Assembly (NCBI RefSeq): GCF_000023945.1
Contig: NC_013158.1
Location: forward strand, 1,302,001-1,366,000
Length of the DNA stretch: 64,000 nt
Reading direction: 5' to 3'
DNA from: Halorhabdus utahensis DSM 12940
GTDB taxonomy: Archaea > Halobacteriota > Halobacteria > Halobacteriales > Haloarculaceae
The notes under the pieces were generated by a model. It saw only the letters and a program-made list of their open reading frames with translations, ran no database searches and was not told where the DNA came from. A program made the position numbers and the translations under genes. Below, piece by piece: positions 8,081 to 17,586 of this stretch. Numbering within the stretch: the stretch's first letter is position 1; each line of letters begins with the position of its first letter.

Positions 8081-8470
8081 GTGCTCCTCGATACGTCGTT
8101 TCTCATCGATCTGATGAACGGCGACGACGCGGCCGTCGAGAAAGCCCGCGAGTTGGAACGGGATCTCGTCCAACAGCGGCTCTCGTCGATGACGCTGTTC
8201 GAACTGTACTATGGGATCGCTCGCGCGGCCGATTCCGAGACCGAGCGCGAGACGGTCGAAACCGTCCTCGACTCCAAGCCGATCTATCCCGCCGACGCCG
8301 CAGTCATGCGAAAGGCCGGGCAACTCTCGGGCGAGCTACAGAACGACGGCACACCGGTCGGAGACGGTAACGTGATCATCGCCGCCACTGCCGAGGTCGT
8401 CGAGGAACCCGTGCTCACTCGAAACGTCGAGGACTTCGAACGACTCGGCGTCGAAATAGAGACGTACTGA
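8081..8470 (+). CDS. vapC: VapC PIN-domain ribonuclease toxin
   Basis: 129 residues from a GTG start, read VLLDTSFLIDLMNGDD. The PIN acidic residues are visible: Asp in LLDTSF, Glu in LFELYYGI, Asp in VGDGNVIIAA and a late Asp in NVEDFERL. These residues coordinate Mg for site-specific RNA cleavage (tRNA or rRNA in studied VapCs). A longer frame extends back into vapB, but the GTG immediately after the vapB stop gives the canonical PIN start. It forms a coupled pair with vapB. Confidence 0.88.
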   Translation: MLLDTSFLIDLMNGDDAAVEKARELERDLVQQRLSSMTLFELYYGIARAADSETERETVETVLDSKPIYPADAAVMRKAGQLSGELQNDGTPVGDGNVIIAATAEVVEEPVLTRNVEDFERLGVEIETY

Positions 8471-8529
8471 GCAAGCCCGAGCCGACAGACAGCGACGTAG
8501 TACTGATCGTTGGCGTCCGAGCGCGTCTG

Positions 8530-9345
8530 CTACTCCCGATCGAGACGCCCCCGAAGCGCCGCCAGGACGTCCTCGTGAATCTCACCGCTCGTGGCGATCA
8601 GCGAGTCGCTGTCGTGTCGCCAGCGTTCGCCCGAAAGATCGGTCACCTGACCGCCGCCGGCCCGGACCATGTGCGCGCCGGCGACGGTGTCCCAGGCGGT
8701 CATGTGGACCGTCGAGATCGCGGCGTCGATCTCGCCACAGGCGACCATCGCCATGGAAGTCTGGCCACTGCCCAGTCGCCGGAGATCGCCGAGTTCGTGG
8801 TGGATGTAACTCGTCACGTCGTCGTAGTCGTCCCGGTCGCGGTCCTTCAACCCGAAGATCGGGGCGACGATCAGCGACGAGGGATCCGTCCGGTCGCTGA
8901 CGGCACACTCGACGCCGTTCCGTTCGACGACGCCGGGACCTGCCGCGTAGGTGTCGCCGGTGGCCGGTAACACCGTCGCGGCAGTAACGGGTTCGCCGTC
9001 GACCGTCCGTGCCAAGCTGACACTCCAGAGGCGGTTGCCCCGGACGAAGTTGTTGGTCCCGTCGATCGGATCGATGATCCAGGCCGGCCCGGATTCGGGA
9101 ACGGTCTTTTCGGCGTCGTTCTCCTCGCCGACGATCGCCGCGTCCGGATCGCGGTCAGACAAGACCGTGATGATCCGTTCCTGGGCCTCCTGGTCGGCCT
9201 TCGAGACCGGGTCCATCTGGTCGCGCTTGAAGTCGTTGCCGATCCCCTCCCGGAAGTACTCACAGGCGATGTCGGCCCCGGATTCGGCTGCCTCCCGGGC
9301 GATCGACCGCCACTCTGCGGCCGTCTCCTCATCGATCTCGTTCAC
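8530..9345 (-). CDS. Inositol monophosphatase / FBPase family phosphatase
   Basis: 271 residues from a GTG start (VNEIDEETAAEWRSI). The Li-sensitive phosphatase motifs are all present: metal-binding GEENDAEKTV, WIIDPIDGTNNFVRG, and AWDTVAGAHMVRAGGG near residue 215. The family hydrolyses inositol-1-phosphate, and some archaeal members also act on fructose-1,6-bisphosphate; which applies here cannot be decided. The longer frame has a non-conserved Arg/Pro-rich extension that is rejected. It is a single gene, convergent with vapBC and downstream of the ABC-2 permease on the same strand. Confidence 0.88.
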   Translation of the reverse strand: MNEIDEETAAEWRSIAREAAESGADIACEYFREGIGNDFKRDQMDPVSKADQEAQERIITVLSDRDPDAAIVGEENDAEKTVPESGPAWIIDPIDGTNNFVRGNRLWSVSLARTVDGEPVTAATVLPATGDTYAAGPGVVERNGVECAVSDRTDPSSLIVAPIFGLKDRDRDDYDDVTSYIHHELGDLRRLGSGQTSMAMVACGEIDAAISTVHMTAWDTVAGAHMVRAGGGQVTDLSGERWRHDSDSLIATSGEIHEDVLAALRGRLDRE

Positions 9346-9447
9346 AGTATCACTCAGTGGATGCAAACAAAGGGGCCGCCGAAACTTGAGTGGTGGGGCT
9401 CTGCAGTCGGGCGAGTTTCGGAACTGTCCCACACCGCGAAGGGACCC

Positions 9448-10287
9448 TCAAGCCACGGAAGCGCTGCTGGCACGGGCCAGCAGTCGGATGGCGATGGCCC
9501 CGACGATGCCGTTGAGGACGAGAAGGATACCGACAGCGGGGACGACGGTGTCGGCAACACCGCCGAACCACGACACCGACACCACCGTCAGTGTGTCCTC
9601 GCCGAGGACCAGCGCGCGGACCGCCTCGACGCCGTAGGTGATCGGGTTGAAGGTGGCAACCAATTCGATATCATCGGACAGCGGGATGAACGCCGGTGAG
9701 AGAAAGAGCAACGGGAACATGAACAGCATCGTCGCCGCGTTGATGACCTCTTCGTCGCGCGCGAGCAACCCGACGATGTTCGAGACGGCCATAAAGAGCA
9801 GGCCGACAAGCAGACAGATGGCGAGAATGCCGAGGACACCGATCGCACCGGTTTCGATGTTCGCACCGATCGCAACCGCGAGGCCGACGACGACGGACAG
9901 CTGGACGACGATCTGGGCCAACTCCGCGGCGGCCTTCCCGGCGAAGACGGCCGTCGCGGACATCGGCGTGACGATCGTCTTCTCGAACATACCCGTCTCG
10001 AGGTCGCGCACGAGCCCCATTCCCGACGAAAAGGCAGACCCCATCGTCGCCTGCATGAGGACGGCCGGCAGCAGGTAGGTGACGTACGCCACGTCGCCAA
10101 ACCCGGCGCGTTCGAGCGCCAATCCGCCCACGTCGCCAAAGACCGCGCTGAAGAGGACAAGCGAAAGGGTTGCGACGGCGATCTCGACGAGAAACGCCGT
10201 CGGATTGTGGACCGCTTTGCGAGTCCAGCGCTCGGCGTTGACTCGCAGGTCTCTCAATCTCGTGTTGGCCGTCTCAGTTACACTCAT
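9448..10287 (-). CDS. ABC-2 type transporter permease (DrrB-like)
   Basis: 279 residues with about six hydrophobic segments after a 30-residue cytoplasmic N terminus. The region AVLMQATMGSAFSSGMGLVRDLETGMFEKTIVTPM is the conserved ABC-2 permease stretch between TM2 and TM3. SPAFIPL and NPITYGVEAVRALVLGE near residue 210-230 are also typical of DrrB/NodJ-type permeases. It pairs with the ATPase encoded upstream (4-base overlap). Such two-gene exporters move drugs, lipids or polysaccharides; the substrate is unknown. Confidence 0.9.
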   Translation of the reverse strand: MSVTETANTRLRDLRVNAERWTRKAVHNPTAFLVEIAVATLSLVLFSAVFGDVGGLALERAGFGDVAYVTYLLPAVLMQATMGSAFSSGMGLVRDLETGMFEKTIVTPMSATAVFAGKAAAELAQIVVQLSVVVGLAVAIGANIETGAIGVLGILAICLLVGLLFMAVSNIVGLLARDEEVINAATMLFMFPLLFLSPAFIPLSDDIELVATFNPITYGVEAVRALVLGEDTLTVVSVSWFGGVADTVVPAVGILLVLNGIVGAIAIRLLARASSASVA

Positions 10288-11519
10288 GCCTCGACCTCCG
10301 TCCCCTGAACAGCATTGTCGTCCTCCGCCGTCCGCCCTGTTTCCGTGTCACCGGACGTTTGCTCCGTGGCTGCCGCATCTTCCCCGGACGCTTCCTCCGT
10401 GGCCGCCGCATCCACCGTCTCGGTGGTCCCGTCCAGCCCGTCAGCCGAATCACCAGCGATAGCGAGAAAGACGTCATCCAGCGTCGGTTCCGTGACGTCG
10501 AATCCAGTCACGGGCACGTCGGCGTCCCGGAGCGCGAGAAGCACATCCGGCCCGAGGTCGCCCGCATCTCGCGCCGTGATTCTGATCGCGTCGTCGGTCG
10601 TTTCGACGGTTGCGCTCGGTTCGACCGCCGCCGTCTCGCGGACGATATCGGCGGCTGCGTCGACGGGTTCACCGGCCGACTCGGCCCGATCACCCCCGAC
10701 TTCGAGTTCGAGAATGTCGCCACCGACGCGTCGCTTCAGTTCGTCGGGAGCGCCGTCCGCGACGATGCGGCCGTCGCGGATAACCGCCAGTCGATCACAG
10801 AGGTGATCAGCTTCCTCGAGGTACTGCGTGGTGAGAAACACCGTCGTCCCGCCCGCGTTGATGCGCCGGAAGTATTCCCACAGGCGGTTCCTGGCCTGCG
10901 GATCGAGGCCGGTCGTCGGCTCGTCGAGAAAGACCAGGTCGGGGTCGTGGACCAGCGCGGTCGCGGCGTCGAGTCGCTTTTTCATGCCCCCGGAGAAGTT
11001 GCCGGCGGGTGTGTCGGCGACGTCCGCCAGGTCGACGAGGTTCAGAAGGTCCGCGATACGTCTCGCCCGGTCGTCCCGGGGAACGCCGTAGGCATCGCAG
11101 GCGAACATGAGGTTCTCGCGGGCGGTCAGTTCCGTATCGATGCTGGTCTCCTGGGCCATGTAGCCGATCGAGGCGCGGACCGCAGTGCGGTCCCGGACGA
11201 CGTCGAAGCCGTTGACTTCGACAGTCCCGCTGGTCGGTTCGAGGAGCGTCGCCAGCACCTTGATCGTCGTCGTCTTCCCGGCCCCGTTTGGACCCAGGAA
11301 GCCGAAGAACTCGCCCTGCGGGACCGAGAGCGTGACGTCCTCGACGGCGTGGGTTCCGTCAGCATAGGTCAACGAGAGGGCGTCCATCTCGATCGACCGC
11401 TCGGAATCAGTCACGTGGCCTCCAGTTGTCCTGTCTGTGTCTATCCCGTCAGTATCTGTCCCGTCAGTATCTGTCCCGTCGATGTCTGTTTCGTCGGCTG
11501 CCACCGATTGGTGTGCCAT
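10284..11519 (-). CDS. ABC transporter ATP-binding protein (DrrA-like)
   Basis: 411 residues. Walker A is GPNGAGKTTTIKVL, the signature is NFSGGMKKRLDAA, and Walker B is DLVFLDEPTTGLDP, followed by a switch His region (LTTQYLEEADHLCDR). The C-terminal third is the DrrA-type extension ending in an acidic Thr/Ala/Glu-rich tail. The first 35 residues repeat Asp-Thr-Asp-Gly and are encoded by a short tandem repeat. A GTG at 11414 (VTDSERSIEM) would skip this and is a plausible alternative start. It overlaps the permease gene by 4 bases. It is divergent from the secreted glycoside hydrolase. Confidence 0.88.
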   Translation of the reverse strand: MAHQSVAADETDIDGTDTDGTDTDGIDTDRTTGGHVTDSERSIEMDALSLTYADGTHAVEDVTLSVPQGEFFGFLGPNGAGKTTTIKVLATLLEPTSGTVEVNGFDVVRDRTAVRASIGYMAQETSIDTELTARENLMFACDAYGVPRDDRARRIADLLNLVDLADVADTPAGNFSGGMKKRLDAATALVHDPDLVFLDEPTTGLDPQARNRLWEYFRRINAGGTTVFLTTQYLEEADHLCDRLAVIRDGRIVADGAPDELKRRVGGDILELEVGGDRAESAGEPVDAAADIVRETAAVEPSATVETTDDAIRITARDAGDLGPDVLLALRDADVPVTGFDVTEPTLDDVFLAIAGDSADGLDGTTETVDAAATEEASGEDAAATEQTSGDTETGRTAEDDNAVQGTEVEA

Positions 11520-11629
11520 TGGCTGATCCAGCGGGCCGGCATCCGAGTGCCTGCTGTGCGGTATACGAGGGGGATTTATGTCAGCCGTCGAAGACAGGTT
11601 TTTGTTCCCGGCTCGGGACTGTGCGTCCA

Positions 11630-14251
11630 ATGAGGTGGATCGAGTCGGGTCGTGGGATCGTGATTGTGGCGCTTGTGGGAATTGTCGTCGGCGGGGGACT
11701 CCTCGTCGGCGGTGCGGACGTAGCGGTCGCCGACAGCGAGAGCGACGACCCACCCACACTCGAGATCGGACAGACCACGACAGGGAACATCTTCCTGGCT
11801 GGCGAACAACCGCGGGTAGCCATCGAGACGGACGCACCCAGCGTCTCGTGGACCGTCCACGATCACCGGGGACGGCTGCTCGACAACGGGACGACGCCGG
11901 TCGACGGCGAGGTGACGCTGGAGCCATCCCTGAACGACGTGGGTCACTACACGCTTCGGGTACGAACGGCCGGCGACGGACAGCCGGCCACGGCCCAGAC
12001 GACACTGGCGGTCCTGCCAGCCGACGACTTCGACAACGACGATCCTTTCTTTGGAATGTCCACGCAGTTCAACGCCGGCTGGGATCACGAACTGATGGAC
12101 GTGATGGCGAGTGCGGGCGTCGCAAGCGTCCGCGAGGACTCGGGCTGGAGCCGGATCGAACGCTCCAGGGGCGCATACGACTTCTCGCCGTCGGATGAGT
12201 ACATGACCGCCCTCCAGGACCACGGCTTCGATCGGCTGTACATTCTCGCCTACGGGAACGATCTGTACGATTCCGAGAACAGCGGTTACTTCACGATCCC
12301 CTACACTGAAGCCTATCGCCAGGCGTTCGGGAACTTCTCGACGGCCGCGGTCGATCATTACGGCGACGTTGGAGTCGTCGAGATCTGGAACGAACCGAAT
12401 CTCGACACCTTCGCTCGCGGGCCAACGGGAACTGATCCGGCTGCCTACGCGGAATTGCTGGCGGCGACGTACCCGGCCATCCAGGGCAGCCGGGAAAACG
12501 TGACCGTCCTGGGCGGCGCGGCGGCGGTCAACGATACCGTCGACACCGAACGGACCTTTGACGATGGCTGGTGGCGTGGCCTGCTGGAAGCCGACGGTGC
12601 CGAGTACATGGATGCCATGTCGATCCACCTCTATCGGGACGAACCGACGGGCTTCGCGCGGGACCTCTCGGATCTCCGGGAGATGACCCGCGACCACACT
12701 GACGGCCAAGCGCTGCCGATCTGGGTGACGGAACTCGGCTGGCCGGCGACACCGACATCGCCCGGTGGCGAACAGACGGCTGACCAGGCCCGCCACCTCG
12801 TCCAGAGCCACGCCCGACTGGGGGCCGCCGGCGTCGAGCGTTTTTACTGGTATACCTTCCGGGACCCGACATTTGCGGACGGGGACACCCCCCAGACAGC
12901 CGAGGCCAGATACCTGGGTGGGTTGGTCCGGGGGCCAGACAATCCACGAGGAGCCAATACGCCGCGTCCGGGGCTAGTCGCCTACGCCACGATGACTCGC
13001 CAGCTGTCGGGCGCTGAATTCGTCGAGAACGCCTCGACGCCGGTTCAACAGTACATCTTCGCCGACGGCGACGACAGGACGCAGGTGCTCTGGGCCGACG
13101 AGCGGACGGACGTGACCGTCCACACGGGCGAACCAGTGACGGTCACCGGAATGCTCGGCGAGCAAACCAGGCTGGAACCACGCGACGGCGAGGTCTACCT
13201 GACGGTCGGCCCTGATCCCATCTACCTCGGTGGTAACGTCTCGGATATCACGGCCGGCGCGCCGGTCTCAGTCACCGGTCCCGTCGAATCAAACGGCCAA
13301 GCGCCCCACATCACTGTCACCGCCGACGACCTCGGCGACTCCGTTACCCACCGGATCGGCGGCGAGACGACGACCGTCGACGGGGAAACTGCAGGCTCGA
13401 TACCCGTTCCATCGAGCCATCGCGACCGGGCTGGCATCGCCGTCGATATCGTGTCAGTGGACGGCGCGCCGGTGGCTCGACTTGAAACGCCAGTCGGTGC
13501 TCCAACTGCCCGCCTGGGCGAACCGGGCGAGTTCGCAGGGCTGACTGTCGAAACGAGCAATCCTGGTGAGGGTTGGTTCTCCGAAGCCAACGACGTTGGC
13601 ACAGCTCACAGCGCTTTCAACGCAACCACCCGGGACGGTCGTCAGTGCTGGCGCAGCGACATCACCGCAGGCGGGCCGGGCAACAGCCTCCATCTCGACA
13701 TCCCGCATGGCCATCTCGACGCCGGTGAGGACCGTCTGGTGTCAGTGTCCTACTATGACGGGACAGGCGGCGAAATCGGGATACAGTACGACGGCACTGA
13801 AACCGATACCGCGTGGGGGGGTTCTGTCGCACTCGATGGCACCGACCAGTGGCGAACTCACACGTTCACTCTGTCGTCCGCAGAACTCCGCGACGGACTC
13901 GGTCCCGGTCACGACGTTCGGCTGGTCTTCGATGGTGGAAACGGCGACGTCTGCATCGGATCCATCACTATCGGCAGCGAGGCGGCACCGCCGTTTCCGG
14001 CATCGACCGGCTCCGCATCGGATGCTCCCGTGGCGACAACCAGTGATGGACCGACGAACCCGACGGTCACTCCGACAACGGAACCGGCCGCCAGCGACAC
14101 CACGACGAGCACGCCGGGAACAGCCGGTAGCGACGTGTCACCGTCACCGACGGGGCCGGACGTGACCTCGACAGCTGGCCCCGGATTCGGCTCCGTCATG
14201 GCCTTCGTAGCGCTACTCGCCACTGGTCACGTCGTCTGGCGGTCCGAGTGA
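11630..14251 (+). CDS. Secreted clan GH-A glycoside hydrolase with PGF-CTERM-like anchor
   Basis: 873 residues. Residues 1-35 (MRWIESGRG then a hydrophobic run ending VAVADSES) are a Sec-type signal peptide. A short beta domain (about 45-125) precedes a TIM barrel beginning DPFFGMSTQFNAGWDH. EIWNEPN places the acid/base Glu at 255, and TELGWP places the nucleophile Glu at 368, the clan GH-A pattern (GH5/GH39-like). Two or more beta domains follow; the last (about 640-790) resembles a carbohydrate-binding jelly roll. A Thr/Pro/Ser-rich linker leads to PGFGSVMAF, a membrane span and WRSE, which fits the PGF-CTERM archaeosortase signal. The exact GH family and substrate are not resolved. The likely role is cell-surface polysaccharide attack. 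Confidence 0.85.
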   Translation: MRWIESGRGIVIVALVGIVVGGGLLVGGADVAVADSESDDPPTLEIGQTTTGNIFLAGEQPRVAIETDAPSVSWTVHDHRGRLLDNGTTPVDGEVTLEPSLNDVGHYTLRVRTAGDGQPATAQTTLAVLPADDFDNDDPFFGMSTQFNAGWDHELMDVMASAGVASVREDSGWSRIERSRGAYDFSPSDEYMTALQDHGFDRLYILAYGNDLYDSENSGYFTIPYTEAYRQAFGNFSTAAVDHYGDVGVVEIWNEPNLDTFARGPTGTDPAAYAELLAATYPAIQGSRENVTVLGGAAAVNDTVDTERTFDDGWWRGLLEADGAEYMDAMSIHLYRDEPTGFARDLSDLREMTRDHTDGQALPIWVTELGWPATPTSPGGEQTADQARHLVQSHARLGAAGVERFYWYTFRDPTFADGDTPQTAEARYLGGLVRGPDNPRGANTPRPGLVAYATMTRQLSGAEFVENASTPVQQYIFADGDDRTQVLWADERTDVTVHTGEPVTVTGMLGEQTRLEPRDGEVYLTVGPDPIYLGGNVSDITAGAPVSVTGPVESNGQAPHITVTADDLGDSVTHRIGGETTTVDGETAGSIPVPSSHRDRAGIAVDIVSVDGAPVARLETPVGAPTARLGEPGEFAGLTVETSNPGEGWFSEANDVGTAHSAFNATTRDGRQCWRSDITAGGPGNSLHLDIPHGHLDAGEDRLVSVSYYDGTGGEIGIQYDGTETDTAWGGSVALDGTDQWRTHTFTLSSAELRDGLGPGHDVRLVFDGGNGDVCIGSITIGSEAAPPFPASTGSASDAPVATTSDGPTNPTVTPTTEPAASDTTTSTPGTAGSDVSPSPTGPDVTSTAGPGFGSVMAFVALLATGHVVWRSE

Positions 14252-14321
14252 GGCAAGCTCGAACGCGGTCGGTGTTGCTTCGAGCCCGACCTATTTGCGG
14301 TTCCTCGACGCTGCTTCAACA

Positions 14322-15005
14322 ATGCGATACCTTCGCGTCACCGCACGCGTCGACACGATGCAGGCACCGCCGCTGTTCGACCGCCTGGCGAACACGTCGG
14401 CCATCGAGCAGGCGCGCGTCCTCGACTGGAACTTGACTGCCGAAGATGCAATGCTGCTGTTCGCCGTCGACGGCGATCCCACCCCACTCACCGGGTCGGA
14501 GGGCGAATTCGCCGGGGTCGACCGCGTCGAACTGGCAGGCGACGGCCAGCGGGGTGGCGAAAGCGGCGTCCGCATGCTCGCGCACGTCCAGCGGTCGGCA
14601 GTCCCGATATTCAGTTGTCTCGCGAGCGCGCTTGAGGCCGGTGGGTTGATCGTCCAGACACCCGTCGTCTTCGCCGACGGGGAGGTCCACGCCAGGATCG
14701 TCGGCGATCCCGGCCCGCTCCAGACGGCGTTCGAGCGACAGGGTGACGGGATCGACGTGCGGATCGACGAGATCACCTCGACTCCGGCAGTGAATAGGGC
14801 GTCGAACGGCGGGCTGAGCGAACGCCAGCGGGAGGCGATCGTCGCGGCGAAAGAGCTGGGATATTACGAGAAACCGCGGGGCGCAACGCAGGCGGACGTG
14901 GCGGCGGCACTAGAGTGTTCGCCCCAGACCGCGGGAGACCACCTCCGGAAAGCCGAAGCGAAGTTGGTGGACGCCGCGCTCGACGAGGTCGAATCCAGCG
15001 TCTGA
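14322..15005 (+). CDS. Bat-type helix-turn-helix regulator
   Basis: 227 residues starting MRYLRVTARVDTMQAPP. Residues 1-155 form the variable sensor region. The HTH_10 domain is at the C terminus: LSERQREAIVAAKELGYYEK, QADVAAALECSPQTAGDHLR, KAEAKLVDAAL. Another Met 9 codons upstream is possible but not family-like. It follows the secreted glycoside hydrolase on the same strand (70 bases) and precedes an MFS transporter, so it may regulate either. It is only distantly similar to the Bat-type gene at 7115. Confidence 0.86.
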   Translation: MRYLRVTARVDTMQAPPLFDRLANTSAIEQARVLDWNLTAEDAMLLFAVDGDPTPLTGSEGEFAGVDRVELAGDGQRGGESGVRMLAHVQRSAVPIFSCLASALEAGGLIVQTPVVFADGEVHARIVGDPGPLQTAFERQGDGIDVRIDEITSTPAVNRASNGGLSERQREAIVAAKELGYYEKPRGATQADVAAALECSPQTAGDHLRKAEAKLVDAALDEVESSV

Positions 15006-15168
15006 GTGGCGACTGCCAGCGGGTTCACCGCGAATGAGCGCTCCCGCCGGACAGTATCACGGGCCAGTGACGGCCACGGAACCCAGTCAGCGGGAACAGT
15101 GTGAGAAAACAGCGACCCACGGTATCGTGAATGGTGTATTTTTTCACCGATTGTTCCAATAGTCGGCT

Positions 15169-16326
15169 GTGAACAATCGGCAGCGCTGGACGGTCGCCAT
15201 CTTCACCTTCGTGGTCGGCGACGCCATTGCCCTCCAGATGCGAGGAGCCGTCCTCCCGGAGGTGGCAGCAGACTTCGACGTGCCGGAAGCGCTCCTTGGG
15301 CTGGTTGCGCCGGCCGGGACGCTCGGCTTTCTGCTGGCCGTGCTGGTCGTCGGACTGGCCGCCGGGCATCTGCCGGTCCGACGGACGATGCTCGCAGGGC
15401 TGGGGGTGGCGATGGCGGCGCTCCTCTCGATGGCCGTCGCACCGATATACGTGGTCTTTCTGGGCTTTCTGCTGATCCAGGGGACGGCCGACGGCGTCGG
15501 TCGTGCGCTGGATCGACCCGCCCTGAGTCACCTCTATCCCGCCCAGCGCGGGCGGACGTTCAACCTCTACGCGATGGCGTGGGCTGTCGGCGGTGCCAGC
15601 GCGCCGATCCTGGCGAACGTCGTCATCGACGTCGCGGACTGGCGATACGTCTTTCCCATCGTGGCCGTCCTGTTCGTCGTGCCAGTCGTCCTGCTGGCTC
15701 GATCGGCGGATCTGGAGTCGGCGGCCAACGAGCGGCGGCTGACCGTCTCCGGGCTTCGGGAGATGGTACGCGATCCGGCCGTCCTCGGCATGGCCGCGGC
15801 CCTCGTCTTCAGCGGCGGCGTCGAGGGGTCTATTTTCACGTGGCTCCCCTATTTCGCCAGCGAGCACGTCACGAAATCGCAGGCGAACATGGTGCTGTCG
15901 GCGTTTCTGGTCACGTATATTCCAGCCAGGGCAGCCTACGGACTCGTGATCGAACGCTACGATTATCTCGTGGTGACGTTCGTCCTGGCAATCTGTACCG
16001 CACCACTCGTCTACCTGGCGTTCACGACGACGTCCGTGACGGTGTTCGTCCTTGCGATCCTCGCGACTGGGGTGGGAGTGAGTAGTTTCTTCCCGACCCT
16101 CTCGGCCTTTGGCGTCGACGAGCATCCGGAGTACAGCGGGCCTGTCAGCGCCATCGCGACCGGTGGGAACTACCTCGGGATATCGGTGTTTCCGGCAGTC
16201 GTCGGCCTGCTCAGCACGTACATCGGGCTCGGGACGGCACTCAGTCTGCTGGCTGGCGCGTTCGTCTGTCTGGGGGCGATCATCGCCATCACTGCCTGGG
16301 TGACGCGACGTGGCGCGGTCGCCTGA
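15169..16326 (+). CDS. MFS transporter
   Basis: 385 residues from a GTG start (MNNRQRWTVAIFTF). Twelve hydrophobic segments are visible. The loop-2 region GHLPVRRTMLAGLGVAMAA resembles the MFS signature between TM2 and TM3, and a longer cytoplasmic loop near residue 190 divides the halves. The substrate is unknown. The gene lies between a Bat-type regulator and a convergent TrmB regulator (5 bases between stops), so a sugar or organic-acid substrate is possible but unproven. Confidence 0.88.
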   Translation: MNNRQRWTVAIFTFVVGDAIALQMRGAVLPEVAADFDVPEALLGLVAPAGTLGFLLAVLVVGLAAGHLPVRRTMLAGLGVAMAALLSMAVAPIYVVFLGFLLIQGTADGVGRALDRPALSHLYPAQRGRTFNLYAMAWAVGGASAPILANVVIDVADWRYVFPIVAVLFVVPVVLLARSADLESAANERRLTVSGLREMVRDPAVLGMAAALVFSGGVEGSIFTWLPYFASEHVTKSQANMVLSAFLVTYIPARAAYGLVIERYDYLVVTFVLAICTAPLVYLAFTTTSVTVFVLAILATGVGVSSFFPTLSAFGVDEHPEYSGPVSAIATGGNYLGISVFPAVVGLLSTYIGLGTALSLLAGAFVCLGAIIAITAWVTRRGAVA

Positions 16327-16331
16327 GCGAC

Positions 16332-17453
16332 CTAGCCCTGGGGAACGGGATGGACGGGTGTCAGGTCCTCGGTGTCGTCTGTGACCGACAGCGAGATGTC
16401 GTCGATCTCGATCCGATGGACTTCCATGTCCTCGTAGACCGCGCCCCAGCTGCCGATCGAGTAGGTTTCCGGCCCGAGATCCAGCAGGACGGAAAGCGAC
16501 CCGGAGAGCTGTTCGAGCGACGGCGGCCCGCTTGTCCGGAAGTCGTCGGTGTAGGTGACGTCAGTGACACGACCGGCGACGGTCCGAAGTTCGCGCTTCT
16601 CGTTGTCGTACCCGATCGCCGTGATCGACACGTCCAGCCCACCGTCGAGGAGCACCGTGAAGTCCCTGACGAAGCCTTCAAGCGTGACGTAGGTCCACCC
16701 GCTGGCGGCGTCGACGTACGCCCGATCGTTGAGCGCCCAGTTGCAGGTATAAAAGTACCAGTGGAAGATAAAGGACAGCGTCTCGTCTTCGACCAGCAGT
16801 CCGTGCTGATCGGAGATACTGGCGTCCGGGATGAAGAAACACCGGCCACGGTCGACGACAGCCAGGAACGGACCAGGAATGTAGGATAACCGAAGTTCCG
16901 AGACGGCCGCCTCGACGTCGAGGTGGGTCGCAAGTTCGTCGGTATCCTGGTTGTCGTACAGCGTCACCCTGACGATGACGCCGTTCTCCCGCGCACTCAC
17001 GAGCGCCGGATGGAGCGTCTCGAACTGCTCGGGCGACAGTACCATCTCGATGAGGGTATCGCTCTCGGCGATTGCCTCTTTTGCCCGCTCTAAAAGCGTT
17101 TCCTGATGTTTGACGACACCGCCGTTGTCGTCGTAGAGCTTCGGTTGCTCCCAGCGGTCCTCGATGTCGTCGGCCGCTTGCTGGAGTAACTGGCCAGTCG
17201 ACCGGAGTTCGTCGAGCACCACGTCCGGATCGCGTGGGCGGACGTGAAGCTGGTCACGTTCGATCGTCTCGACGAAGCCTTTCTCCTCGAGATCACGCAA
17301 AACTTTGTAGACCTGGGAAACGGGAACGGAGCAGTTACGAGCGACCGTAACCGCTGGCGCTACCCCGAGTTCCAGAACCGCGAGATACGCGTCCGACTGA
17401 TACGAGGTCAGTCCGGTGTTCTCCAGCGCATCCTGAAGTTCCTCCGCATCCAT
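16332..17453 (-). CDS. TrmB-family transcriptional regulator
   Basis: 373 residues starting MDAEELQDALENTGLTSYQS. The N-terminal winged helix (TGLTSYQSDAYLAVLELG, then VPVSQVYKVLRDLEEKGFVE) is the TrmB signature. A helical linker and the sugar-binding C-terminal domain (residues 150-370) follow. TrmB proteins control sugar uptake and glycolytic genes in archaea. A minus-strand TATA-like gttatag at 17479-17485 lies about 28 bases before this start, consistent with a leaderless transcript. It is convergent with the MFS gene. Confidence 0.9.
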   Translation of the reverse strand: MDAEELQDALENTGLTSYQSDAYLAVLELGVAPAVTVARNCSVPVSQVYKVLRDLEEKGFVETIERDQLHVRPRDPDVVLDELRSTGQLLQQAADDIEDRWEQPKLYDDNGGVVKHQETLLERAKEAIAESDTLIEMVLSPEQFETLHPALVSARENGVIVRVTLYDNQDTDELATHLDVEAAVSELRLSYIPGPFLAVVDRGRCFFIPDASISDQHGLLVEDETLSFIFHWYFYTCNWALNDRAYVDAASGWTYVTLEGFVRDFTVLLDGGLDVSITAIGYDNEKRELRTVAGRVTDVTYTDDFRTSGPPSLEQLSGSLSVLLDLGPETYSIGSWGAVYEDMEVHRIEIDDISLSVTDDTEDLTPVHPVPQG

Positions 17454-17586
17454 GTCAATACAATTCAAAATCGGCAACTATAACGCTTTTTCTATCCATC
17501 CGTAGCGTGTTGCTCTATTTTCATATTGGTTGTCAATTTTTGGGAGAAAGAGACACACGATCGGTGTCGAGCGCACAGGAGACGCG

